Shown here one piece after another: positions 8,277 to 17,907 of a DNA stretch of 64,000 nucleotides. The notes beneath the pieces were generated by a model. That model had not been told where the DNA came from, did not search any database, and was given only the letters and a program-made list of their open reading frames with translations. Position 1 is the stretch's first letter. Each line of letters begins with the position of its first letter. Source of the DNA: CAZXCK01 sp964639225 (GTDB taxonomy: Bacteria; Chloroflexota; Anaerolineae; Aggregatilineales; Phototrophicaceae). Both the position numbers and the translations under genes were made by a program. Where the stretch lies: the NCBI GenBank assembly GCA_964639225.1, contig CAZXCK010000006.1, positions 6,140 through 70,139 on the forward strand. The letters run 5' to 3'.

Positions 8277-10412
8277 TTATTCGTCCGGTGCATCGACCTC
8301 ACTGCCGGCCACCTGGTTGACGGTGTGATGTGTGCGGAACAGGCTGAACTGGCCAGAACGTCCCGGCAGTGCGTTGAGTACGTTCTCCGTCTCCATGATG
8401 GAGAACCACAACGGCAGGTCCCAGTCCGTCTCCGGGTCCACCGCGCGCACGTTCTGCTCAGAGATGAGCATATTATTCTCGTACAGGTGCAGCAGCAGGA
8501 TGATAAATGCATCGCGCTCCGCCAGGATGTAGCTGGCGATCTCGGTGCTGGCATTGAGCGAGATGCCTTTGGTATTGTAGCTGCTTTGCGGGTTGCTGTA
8601 CTCCTGGACGATGGCCGTGTCGTTTTCGACCAGGTATTCGACCGCCCGCTGGAACGACATGCCACTGTCGAAGGGGCGCAGCCGACGATGCAGGCTGCCC
8701 AGCGGACACCAGGCGAAATTGCGGAAGCTGGTGAACTGCTCGATACTGACGACGATGCGCCGCACCATATCGGCGGTATCGGGTTCGGCCTGTTCCAGTT
8801 CTTCCAGCGAAACGCCCTCCCACGACGGCGTCGATTCCTCTATGGGATGATCGTTGCTGTAAGCGCCGATGGGATAATCTCCGCACAGCTTGATAACCGG
8901 CACCAGGTCATCCGGGTTGTGACGATGCGGCACCAGTTGGCGCTCCAGTACGCGCTCGCGCACCAGTGCATCGATCCAGTGCGAGCGCCACTGGTCGTCG
9001 GTGTTACAGCCGGGCCGGTCCAGATCGCGATCCATCGCCAGCCCCTTCAGCAGAAAGCCGTAGTTGACGTACTCCCAGCCGCGCACGGTCAGCGTGTTTT
9101 CCACACGCCGCACAATACGGTCGCGAATGAGCAACGTCTTCTCGACAATCGGATGCTGCTCATTGAGTACGATGTAGCCACTGGTTGAAATAGGCTTGAG
9201 AATACCCAGCGAGATGGCCTGCGAAACCAGGTCTTCGCCGCGTGGCCGCGAGACGACCGCGCCCACATCCTGGAGCTGCTCGATCACCCGTTTGATGGAG
9301 AGCGTATCGGTCTCCATTTCGCGGGCCAGCCGGTCGAACTGCACAATGACACTGGTCCACTGCGACGGCGTGAAGTTGGCCGCGCCCTCATCTGTGAACG
9401 TCACCGTGCTCAGCGACTGGTGTGTTTGCAGGTTGGTGAAATCGTCGATGTACTCCACCGTGATACGCGGGTTGTTTTCCAGCAGGCGGCTGGTACTGCC
9501 CCGCACACCCCACAACACCACGCTCAGATTCTGCTTGACCAGCGTGTTGAGCACATCGTTAAAGTCGCGATCGCCGCTGGCGATGATGTACACATCGGCG
9601 GCGTCGGCGTGGCTGGCGTCGGTCATTACATCGCGGGCGATGCGGATATCGGCGCTGTTTTTGCCGGGCAGGTTAAACACCGGGTCGATGTTGGCCAGCA
9701 TCAGACGGCTGGGCGCTTCGTCGGCGATCTCGCGCCCGTTGGAATCGACCAGCGGCGGCAGCGTGCCGCGCTGCCCCCAGGGCGCATAGGCGGCAATCTT
9801 CACCACCTGGCCGTAGGCTTTGGCCTGGGTCACAAAGCGGTCGATGAGATGGTCCAGGTTGACCACAAACCCCTGCTCGTTGAGGCTGATAGCGATGTTT
9901 TCAAAGTCGATATACACCGCCACGTTTTTCGTCTGCAGGCCCAGCAGCGACTCCAGTGGCTGGAACACCACCTCAGACGCAAACTCGGTGCCCTGCAGCA
10001 CGTCCTCCGACCCCCACATACGAATGCGCGCATTGCGCGTGGTCTTGACGCGGCGCACCAGCGGCAGCAGGTCCTGGCTGGTGGTCGCCAGGATCAACTC
10101 GTCAATGGGTTCGGGGTCATACGAAAAATAGTGGATAATCAGCGCGTCGGCCAGCGCCTCGCGATGTGGCATGTTGAACGTATCGTAACCAGCAGCCCTG
10201 AAGACGTACTCCGGGTCGATCTTGCTCTGGGCACGCTGCGCTTCCCAACCAGCCACCGCGATCGCCCGCAGCCGGTCCGCACTTGCCAGGCCAGCCGCCA
10301 GCGCCGCGCCACCGCGCAGGCCAACCGCCAGTTCCTGTAGATCTACTGCAACACCACGACTTCGAAAATGCAGCAGTAAGTCGTCAACATCTACTACCAG
10401 ATAAGCAGCCAT
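8277..10412 (-). CDS. double NYN-domain (PIN-like) protein, putative RNase with winged-helix-like C-terminal region
   Basis: A 711-residue protein. Residues 163-330 form an intact NYN/LabA-type nuclease domain: VAVYIDFENIAISL (Asp169), KNSADIRIARD (Asp255) and IIASGDRDFNDVL (Asp281, Asp283) supply the acidic metal-binding site of this PIN-like family. Residues 1-150 look like a second, degenerate copy: MAAYLVVDVDDLLLHF, then LATTSQDLLPLVRRV in place of the SGDxDF motif. The remaining 380 residues are mostly predicted helical and may hold winged-helix or LOTUS-like units (for example TLSIKRVIEQLQDVGAVVSR), but no domain is firmly recognised. A cytoplasmic RNA endonuclease or RNA-binding role is likely. 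It lies just upstream of the rpsO promoter, on the same strand. Confidence 0.75.
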   Translation of the reverse strand: MAAYLVVDVDDLLLHFRSRGVAVDLQELAVGLRGGAALAAGLASADRLRAIAVAGWEAQRAQSKIDPEYVFRAAGYDTFNMPHREALADALIIHYFSYDPEPIDELILATTSQDLLPLVRRVKTTRNARIRMWGSEDVLQGTEFASEVVFQPLESLLGLQTKNVAVYIDFENIAISLNEQGFVVNLDHLIDRFVTQAKAYGQVVKIAAYAPWGQRGTLPPLVDSNGREIADEAPSRLMLANIDPVFNLPGKNSADIRIARDVMTDASHADAADVYIIASGDRDFNDVLNTLVKQNLSVVLWGVRGSTSRLLENNPRITVEYIDDFTNLQTHQSLSTVTFTDEGAANFTPSQWTSVIVQFDRLAREMETDTLSIKRVIEQLQDVGAVVSRPRGEDLVSQAISLGILKPISTSGYIVLNEQHPIVEKTLLIRDRIVRRVENTLTVRGWEYVNYGFLLKGLAMDRDLDRPGCNTDDQWRSHWIDALVRERVLERQLVPHRHNPDDLVPVIKLCGDYPIGAYSNDHPIEESTPSWEGVSLEELEQAEPDTADMVRRIVVSIEQFTSFRNFAWCPLGSLHRRLRPFDSGMSFQRAVEYLVENDTAIVQEYSNPQSSYNTKGISLNASTEIASYILAERDAFIILLLHLYENNMLISEQNVRAVDPETDWDLPLWFSIMETENVLNALPGRSGQFSLFRTHHTVNQVAGSEVDAPDE

Positions 10413-10884
10413 TAAACGTAATCCTAAGAATTCGCCCGCCGGTTACACCCGGCAGTATAATCCGCCCCATAGGCGGCTATTTAACCCAATTCGGTACTAA
10501 CGCATGACAACTTGATCTGAATGGGGAAGAGTAGGTAGATCAGTCTGTAAGAGCCGCAACCGGCCTTTTTGGGGCGCGTGCTGGCAGCCTCTCCCCCTTG
10601 ACGTTAGCACCTTATACACAAAGTCGATTTCTATTCTACATCAATTCAACCGATCAACAGACGGTCAGACCGGGTAATTGGCTTATGTTTTACCAAATAC
10701 TAAGAAATCTTACGGAGATTCCCCGGCGTCGTGGAAAGTGCACAAACCAGAATAAACACCTCAAATGCACCCTTATGGATGGCACATCGGGTCTATGGTT
10801 TCATTCTGACAGGGGCGCAACCCTTCTGCAACCCCTGTATACCTCTATTACCCCAAAAAGCACAGGCAGCGTGACTATGCGCAC
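10413..10884. other. 472-base intergenic region with several stem-loops, possible small RNA
   Basis: No credible gene. On the minus strand TATACT (10454-10459) is a possible -10 box for the double-NYN gene, with a CCGCC/GGCGG hairpin in its spacer. On the plus strand TATAAT sits at 10456-10461. Bases 10523-10597 can fold with GGGG-AGAG at one end pairing CTCT-CCCC at the other, enclosing GAGTAGG and AAGAGCCG segments that recall T-box stem I. A second stem (CAGGGG 10810-10815 with CCCCTG 10832-10837) lies downstream of proS but has no T-run. A 96-codon plus-strand frame (10598-10888) was rejected as coding. Confidence 0.35.
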
Positions 10885-12324
10885 CTAATAGGCTTTGCCA
10901 AATATGGCGATGCGCTGCGCCGGCTGCCCGGTATACACGCACCGGCCACTGTCGCCCGGCTGGTCCAGCGGGAAGCAGCGCAGGGTCGCACCCGTCTCTT
11001 CTTTGACGCGACGCTCATCGTCGTCAGAACCGGACCACCAGCCGCGTGCCCAGCCGCCGCGCTCGATGACACCGCGCAGATCGTCATAGCTGCTAACGTC
11101 AAACGTGTTGGCGTCGCGGAAGTCGGCGGCGCTTTGCAGCATATTATTGTGCACCGCTTCCAGCAGATCGCCGACCGCCGCCGGGATGGCGCCCTGATCG
11201 ACGAACTGTTTGCCGTCTCTGCCGGGGATGTCGCGTCGGGCCAGCACCGCGCTGCCCTTCTGCACATCCTTCGGCCCCACTTCCAGGCGCACGGGCACGC
11301 CGCGCATCTCCCAGTCGTTGAACTTGAAGCCGGGGCTGTCCTCGCGGTCGTCGAGATGCAGCCGGTAGCCTGCTGCTCTCAGCGCCGCCACCAGCTTCGT
11401 GATGGTCTCCATCACCGGGCCGCGCTCGTCGTCGTTTTTGTAGATAGGAACCGCCACCACCTGAATCGGCGCGATGCGCGGCGGCATGCGCAGCCCCTTG
11501 TCGTCGCCGTGTGCCATGACAACCGCGCCAATCATGCGCGTGCTCACGCCCCACGATGTCGTCCAGGCGTATTCCTCGACGTTCTCCCGAGACAGGTATT
11601 TGATGTCAAAGGCGCGGGCGAAATTCTGGCCCAGATTGTGGCTGGTGCCGGATTGCAGCGCCTTTTTGTCGCCCATCATGGCCTCGATGGTGTAAGTACG
11701 CACCGCCCCGGCGAACTTCTCAATGTCGCTTTTGAGACCCTTCACCACCGGGATGGCCGCGTCGTTGATGGCGAAATCGGCATAGATGTCGAGCATCTGC
11801 AGCGTTTCTTCTTCCGCTTCGGCCTCGGTAGCGTGGGCCGTATGGCCTTCCTGCCACAGAAATTCGGTCGTGCGCAGGAAAGGCCGCGTGCGCATCTCCC
11901 AGCGGACAACGTTGGCCCACTGGTTAATCAACAGCGGCAGATCGCGGTACGACTGAATCCACTGGCTGAACGCCTCGCCGATGATCGTCTCCGACGTCGG
12001 GCGCACCACCAGCGGCTCTTCGAGTTTTTTGCCACCAGCATGAGTCACGACGGCCAGTTCCGGGCTGAAGCCCTCGACATGCTCGGCCTCGCGCTTGAGG
12101 TAGCTTTCGGGGATGAAGACCGGGAAGTAAGCGTTCTGGTGGCCGGTCGCCTTGAAGCGGCGGTCCAACCCGCCCTTGATCGCTTCCCACAGTTCATAGC
12201 CATACGGTTTGATGATAAAACAGCCACGAACCGGGGACAGCGTGACGAGGTCCGCCTTATAGACGATTTCGTTGTACCAGCGAGAAAAATCAACACTCTG
12301 CGGCGTGACAGCCTGCGATGCCAT
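10885..12324 (-). CDS. proS: prolyl-tRNA synthetase, eukaryote/archaea-like form
   Basis: Class II aminoacyl-tRNA synthetase charging tRNA-Pro, 479 residues. Class II motif 2 is seen as RWEMRTRPFLRTTEFLWQEG with the HTAHAT loop after it. Motif 3 is GLRMPPRIAPIQVV. These and VRPTSETIIGEAFSQWIQSYRDLP are typical of the short ProRS type shared with archaea and eukaryotes, which lacks the editing INS domain of the Escherichia coli enzyme. The C-terminus ends IFGKAY, typical of this type. It follows the MazG-like gene after 79 bases that contain a likely promoter, so it may be separately transcribed. Confidence 0.95.
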   Translation of the reverse strand: MASQAVTPQSVDFSRWYNEIVYKADLVTLSPVRGCFIIKPYGYELWEAIKGGLDRRFKATGHQNAYFPVFIPESYLKREAEHVEGFSPELAVVTHAGGKKLEEPLVVRPTSETIIGEAFSQWIQSYRDLPLLINQWANVVRWEMRTRPFLRTTEFLWQEGHTAHATEAEAEEETLQMLDIYADFAINDAAIPVVKGLKSDIEKFAGAVRTYTIEAMMGDKKALQSGTSHNLGQNFARAFDIKYLSRENVEEYAWTTSWGVSTRMIGAVVMAHGDDKGLRMPPRIAPIQVVAVPIYKNDDERGPVMETITKLVAALRAAGYRLHLDDREDSPGFKFNDWEMRGVPVRLEVGPKDVQKGSAVLARRDIPGRDGKQFVDQGAIPAAVGDLLEAVHNNMLQSAADFRDANTFDVSSYDDLRGVIERGGWARGWWSGSDDDERRVKEETGATLRCFPLDQPGDSGRCVYTGQPAQRIAIFGKAY

Positions 12325-12372
12325 AGGTTGCGGTTATCCCTTCGCAGTTGAATTGCCCGTCATCAGGTAGTT

Positions 12373-12401
12373 ATTATATACCTGTGCGGACATCCTGAAA
12401 A
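12373..12401 (-). promoter_or_regulatory. putative proS promoter
   Basis: Minus-strand TTTTCA (12396-12401), 17-base spacer, TATAAT (12373-12378). The -10 box sits inside an inverted repeat with arms CAGGTA and TACCTG, which could be an operator. Confidence 0.45.
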
Positions 12402-12403
12402 GA

Positions 12404-12703
12404 TCAGTCCCACGAACGGCCCGCGTTTTGCTCTAATTTGTTCATCACCGCTTCGCCCAGGTCCACCTCGCTGATGCTGGCAAGCTGCAACAGATACAGC
12501 ATGACATCGGCCAGTTCACCGGCGAACGCCTCGCGGTCGGTGACTTCCTCGCCCCACTGGAAATGCTCCAGGACTTCCGACGCTTCCAGCGTCAGCGAGA
12601 TCGCCAGATTGCGCGGCGTCTGCTGGCGCGGCGAGTCCGGGTCGTACCAGCCCTTGCTGGCGACAAAGGCGTGCATGGCGGCTTCGAGTGTTTTGATGTC
12701 CAT
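12404..12703 (-). CDS. MazG-like nucleotide pyrophosphohydrolase
   Basis: A 99-residue all-alpha NTP pyrophosphohydrolase. The metal-binding pattern of the superfamily is present: LTLEASEVLEHFQW (ExxE) followed by FAGELADVMLYLLQLA (ExxxD). Its length and the KGWYDPDSPRQQTPRNLAISLT N-terminal half match the small dCTPase/RS21-C6-like group, which hydrolyses non-canonical or excess dNTPs to NMP and PPi. The exact substrate cannot be read from sequence. It starts eight bases after the sugar transferase gene and shares its strand, so it is probably co-transcribed with it. Confidence 0.88.
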   Translation of the reverse strand: MDIKTLEAAMHAFVASKGWYDPDSPRQQTPRNLAISLTLEASEVLEHFQWGEEVTDREAFAGELADVMLYLLQLASISEVDLGEAVMNKLEQNAGRSWD

Positions 12704-12711
12704 CGATTGGC

Positions 12712-14199
<1,488 letters not shown>

Positions 14200-15158
14200 A
14201 GTCTGCGTCCGCCTTTGGCCATCAGTCCCACCAGCACCAGGCTGTGTAACCACAGGGGTGTCGTGGTCCTGAAATGCTTGCGGTAGAAGATCAGCATCGC
14301 CCGGTAGAACTCGAACTGTGCTTTCTGGCTCTTTCGGCTCGCCGCCCTCTTGATATGCCATACCATAACCTCAGGATAATACACCACTTTCCAGCCGGCA
14401 GCTTTGACGCGATAGGCCCAGTCCAGGTCTTCACCATACATGAAGAAGGTCTCGTCGAGCAGGCCAGCATCGGCGATGGCCTCGCGGCGCACCTGCATGT
14501 ACGCCCCAACCACCGAATCGACTTCCGTTTCCTGGTGTTCATCCACGAACGTCATGTTGTACCGCGCGAAACGCGGGCTGTCCGGGAAACGTCGCGCCAG
14601 GCCAGAGAAGTGATAAAAGGCCACTTCCGGCGTCGGGAAACTGCGCCGGCAGGCCAGGTCCAGGCTACCATCCGGCAGCAGCAGGCGAGGACCGGCCATC
14701 CCCACCTCAGGCCGGGAGTCCATAAACGCGACCATCTGCGCCAGCGACTCCGGCGGCAGTTCCGTATCCGGGTTCAGCAGCAGCGCGTAGCGCGGCGCGT
14801 CCGGCGCAATCTGCCCGGAATCGCCGAAACCCAGTGCCCTCAGGCCCAGGTTGTTACCATAGCTGAAACCACCGTTACGCTCGCTGACGATCAGCTCCAC
14901 CTGGGGGAAGTCCTGGCGCACCATGTCGGGGCTGCCATCGGTGGATGCGTTATCGACCACCACCACCCGACAGGAAAAATCCCCCTGGCTGGCGACGACC
15001 GTCTCCAGGCATTTTTTCAGAAGATCGCGTGTGTTCCAGTTGACAATCACAATGCCAAGATCGGTCATCATTTTACTGCTCAGGTGTGATCTCAGGCCCG
15101 ATTTACTCGCATTCTACCATAAAAGCCTATAGCCGAGTATGACGCCTGTCCACTGTTA

Positions 15159-16694
15159 TCAGGGCGTCGCCGTCGGCAACGTGCGCAGTGGAGCGCCGCG
15201 CAAAGCCGCTCGCAGCGCGTCGCGGTCGTCCCAGGGATGCTCCACCGTGCCGAAGCACATGCTCTGCTCGTGGCCTTTGCCACACGCCAGCACGATATCG
15301 CCCGGCTGCGCCATCTGGCAGGCACGGTACAGCGCCTCGCCCCGGTCCGGCACGCGAATAAACGTCTGCCCCTCGACGCCGCCCTGCGCCACGCAGCCCT
15401 CGGCCATCATCTGCAGAATGTCGTCCAGCGATTCGGTGCGCGGGTCCTCGGCGGTCAGCACGGTGATGTCGGCCAGCCGGGCCGAAGTCTCGGCCATCAG
15501 GCGGCGCTTCTCGACATCACGCAGGCCGGCGCTGCCAAACACGGCGATCACGCGCCGCCCTGGCTCCAGAACGGTACGGGCGGCGGTCAGCGCCTGTTTG
15601 AGCGCGTTGGGCGTGTGGGCAAAATCGACGATGGCGGTGAAGTCCTGCCCCTCGTCGATGCGCTCCATACGCCCGGAGAGGGCCGTCACCGCGCCGATGC
15701 CAGCCTGTATGGCCGCTGTCTCGACCCCCAGCGCAGACGCCGCCGCGATAGTCGCCAGCGCGTTGGCGACGTTGAACGCGCCAAACAGTTGCAGGCGATA
15801 CTCAACGCCATCGACCGTGAAGCGCGTACCGTCCGGCTCGTGGCGCATGTCGCGCGCGACGAAATCGGCGGCGCGGCCTTCCACGCTGTAGCGTACCACC
15901 CGATCCGCCGGGAAAGCAGCGAAGTAGTCGGCGCTGGGGTCGTCAGCGTTGACCACGCTGATACCCGGCACGCCGGGCGTCCGCTGGCTGCTGGCCAGCA
16001 TGGCGAACATCATGCCTTTGGCGGCGCGATAATTCTCGAAAGTACCGTGATAATCCAGATGCTCGTGCATGACGTTGGTCATCACCGCCACGTCGATATC
16101 GACCCCGTGCAGACGGCCCTGGTCCAGCCCATGACTGGTCATCTCCAATACGGCATAAGTCAGCCCGTTAGCGACCATCTGCGCCAGGTAGTCCTGCACC
16201 TGATGCGCGGGCGGCGTGGTGACGTGCAGGCCGGTGTCGGCGGTCTGCCCGCCCAGGTCGGCGGCCAGCGTGCTGATGCAGCCCGTCTGCCCGCCACTGG
16301 CGACATTCAGCACACTGTGCAGCAGCGTGGTGGTCGTCGTTTTGCCATCAGTCCCGGTGACGCCCGCCACCACCAACCGGCGCGACGGAAAATCGTGGTA
16401 GGCAGCAGCCAGCGGACCCAGCACATAAGCCGCCTGGCGCACCTGGACATACGGCAGCGGCAGATCGTGGAGCGCCTGCTCGCCGACGACCGCCACCGCG
16501 CCGCGCTCAATCGCCTGGGGGATAAACTGGTGACCATCCACCGAGCAACCCTGCCGGGCGACGAACACACCGCCGGGCTGCACATCCAGCGCGGACTCGA
16601 CGACCGGCGCGCTGATGGCCACGCTGGTATCGCCCCACACAGCAATCCGTTGTTCCGCTGGTACATGCGCCAGCAGATCGGCCAGGGTTTTCAT
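15159..16694 (-). CDS. murE: MurE-like Mur ligase (UDP-MurNAc-tripeptide synthetase subfamily)
   Basis: A cytoplasmic ATP-dependent ligase adding the third amino acid to UDP-MurNAc-L-Ala-D-Glu, 511 residues. The P-loop is GVTGTDGKTTTT (about 111-122), with MTNVMHEHLDYHGT and CGKGHEQS near the C-terminus. The third-residue recognition site, DNPR in meso-diaminopimelate enzymes, reads EDPR here (about 416-419), and the usual GDRD before it reads GLRD. A residue other than meso-DAP, for example ornithine, is therefore possible. It lies far from the dcw cluster, which has no murE. It has its own -10 box behind the atp terminator, and is followed by glycan genes. It could instead be a paralogue with a different peptide substrate. 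Confidence 0.8.
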   Translation of the reverse strand: MKTLADLLAHVPAEQRIAVWGDTSVAISAPVVESALDVQPGGVFVARQGCSVDGHQFIPQAIERGAVAVVGEQALHDLPLPYVQVRQAAYVLGPLAAAYHDFPSRRLVVAGVTGTDGKTTTTTLLHSVLNVASGGQTGCISTLAADLGGQTADTGLHVTTPPAHQVQDYLAQMVANGLTYAVLEMTSHGLDQGRLHGVDIDVAVMTNVMHEHLDYHGTFENYRAAKGMMFAMLASSQRTPGVPGISVVNADDPSADYFAAFPADRVVRYSVEGRAADFVARDMRHEPDGTRFTVDGVEYRLQLFGAFNVANALATIAAASALGVETAAIQAGIGAVTALSGRMERIDEGQDFTAIVDFAHTPNALKQALTAARTVLEPGRRVIAVFGSAGLRDVEKRRLMAETSARLADITVLTAEDPRTESLDDILQMMAEGCVAQGGVEGQTFIRVPDRGEALYRACQMAQPGDIVLACGKGHEQSMCFGTVEHPWDDRDALRAALRGAPLRTLPTATP

Positions 16695-16732
16695 TGCGTC
16701 TCATCCTTAAATTTGCAGCCGAAACCGACCGC

Positions 16733-16738
16733 ATTATA
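16733..16738 (-). promoter_or_regulatory. putative -10 element of the murE-like gene
   Basis: TATAAT on the minus strand, 38 bases upstream of the start codon and directly after the atp terminator. The context GCTATAATGC also occurs at the rpsO promoter. Confidence 0.5.
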
Positions 16739-16744
16739 GCAAAC

Positions 16745-16774
16745 AAAAAGCGCGCCACCAGCGGCGGCACGCTT
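16745..16774 (-). terminator. intrinsic terminator after the atp genes
   Basis: On the minus strand AAGCG...GCC pairs with GGC...CGCTT, followed by a T-run, 30 bases after the atpF stop codon. It separates the ATP synthase genes from the murE-like gene. Confidence 0.65.
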
Positions 16775-16803
16775 CTGATTTCGTCCGGGTGTTGCCCGGT
16801 TGG

Positions 16804-17601
16804 TTAGTTCAGCCGTGCCGACAGATCGGTCAGGCCGCTGCGCACGCTGCCGTCGATCACACGATCACCAGCGCGCAGGATCAGCCCGCCCAGGATGGCC
16901 GGATCGACGACGAACTCGGCCTCGTCGGCGCCGATCTCTTTCTTGACGCGGGCCTGCTCTTTGTCGTCCAGCGGCATGGCGCTGACCACGACAATGCTGC
17001 CTTCCATCTTCTTGGCGCCTTCCGGCACGCGGGAGAAGAAGTCATCGATGAGCGCCTGCTGCTTCTTGGCATCCAGGTTCTCGTGGATCAGGCGCTGCGC
17101 CACTGCGATTGAGATGGCCGACACCTGATCGCGCAGACCGGCGAGCTGTGCATTGCGCTCCACCTGGGCCGCTGCCCGTGCTTCAGCGCGAATCTTCTCG
17201 CCCTCGGCGCGCGCTTCGGCTTCGATCGTCTTGGCGACTTCCTCGCCGCGCTGCCGCGCTTCGTCTACCACCTGGGCCGCCTCGGTGCGGGCCTGGGCCA
17301 GAATCTTCTCGGCTTCGGCCTCGGCGTTGCGGCGAGCATTGGCGGCGGCGGCAGCGTCCTCAAGACCGCGCTCGATTTTCGCCGCGCGGGCGTCGAGCAT
17401 GTTGGTCATCGGGCGCCACAGGAAGATCGTCAACACCGCCAAAATCAAGCCAAAGTTGATGATCTGTGCGATGAGGAAACCGAGATTGATGCCCAGAGCA
17501 TCCAGGGGTCCCCCACCATCCTCGGCTGCCAGGGCCGGCGTCACGGTGAATAGCAGCACCAGAACCACCAGCAGCGCGATCGTTTTCTTTTGCCCTCGCA
17601 T
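16804..17601 (-). CDS. atpF: ATP synthase subunit b fused to the C-terminal domain of subunit delta
   Basis: A peripheral stalk protein of F1Fo ATP synthase, 265 residues against about 160 for an ordinary b subunit. A signal-like hydrophobic segment (7-26) is followed by the canonical b membrane helix (38-63, ending FLWRPM) and a long Ala/Glu/Arg coiled coil (66-190). Residues about 203-265 (VVVSAMPLDDKEQ, then GGLILRAGDRVIDGSVRSGL) match the C-terminal domain of subunit delta. The helical N-terminal delta domain that caps F1 is not present. A b-delta fusion is known in mycobacteria, but there the delta portion is complete. It follows atpE after 33 bases; no F1 genes follow. Confidence 0.9.
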   Translation of the reverse strand: MRGQKKTIALLVVLVLLFTVTPALAAEDGGGPLDALGINLGFLIAQIINFGLILAVLTIFLWRPMTNMLDARAAKIERGLEDAAAAANARRNAEAEAEKILAQARTEAAQVVDEARQRGEEVAKTIEAEARAEGEKIRAEARAAAQVERNAQLAGLRDQVSAISIAVAQRLIHENLDAKKQQALIDDFFSRVPEGAKKMEGSIVVVSAMPLDDKEQARVKKEIGADEAEFVVDPAILGGLILRAGDRVIDGSVRSGLTDLSARLN

Positions 17602-17634
17602 GAGTATCTCCTTACAGCCAGTGATAACCAGCGA

Positions 17635-17871
17635 TTACAGCACGAAGACGATCAGCAGAGCAACCACCAGAGCGTAGATGGCGATAGCTTCGGTGAACAC
17701 GATCGCCAGAATCATATTCGTCTGAATCTGACCACCTGCATCGGGGTTACGACCAATGGCCTGCATCGCACCCTGCGCCAGCAAACCGATACCGATGCCC
17801 GGCCCAATCGCCGCCAACATCGCCAGTCCAGCGCCGATAGCCTTCAGACCAACAGAGATATCACCTTCCAT
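17635..17871 (-). CDS. atpE: ATP synthase subunit c
   Basis: A 78-residue proteolipid of the Fo rotor ring, two transmembrane helices joined by the polar loop GRNPDA. The ion-carrying acid is the Glu in IVFTEAIAIYALVVALL in helix 2. The residues around it (TEAIA) and the helix 1 stretch GPGIGIGLLAQG lack the Gln and Ser/Thr ligands of sodium-type rings, so proton coupling is inferred. It lies between atpB and the b-delta fusion on the same strand. Confidence 0.96.
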   Translation of the reverse strand: MEGDISVGLKAIGAGLAMLAAIGPGIGIGLLAQGAMQAIGRNPDAGGQIQTNMILAIVFTEAIAIYALVVALLIVFVL

Positions 17872-17907
17872 GATTACACATTCCTCCTGCGTTGCTCGAT
17901 TATATGC

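Noticed and set aside
10521..10820. T-box riboswitch
   Set aside because: Stem I-like elements only; the required TGGNACC antiterminator sequence is absent (nearest is TGGCACATCG) and no gene lies downstream on that strand. Kept only as an unexplained structured region.
10598..10888. 96-codon plus-strand frame in the large intergenic region
   Set aside because: No ribosome site, mixed composition, runs into the convergent proS gene and overlaps stem-loops; nothing recognisable.
15159..16694. Dedicated cyanophycin- or folate-type ligase instead of MurE
   Set aside because: GTDGKT P-loop, NVMHEHLDYHGT and CGKGHEQ fit the MurE layout and length better, despite the unusual EDPR motif.
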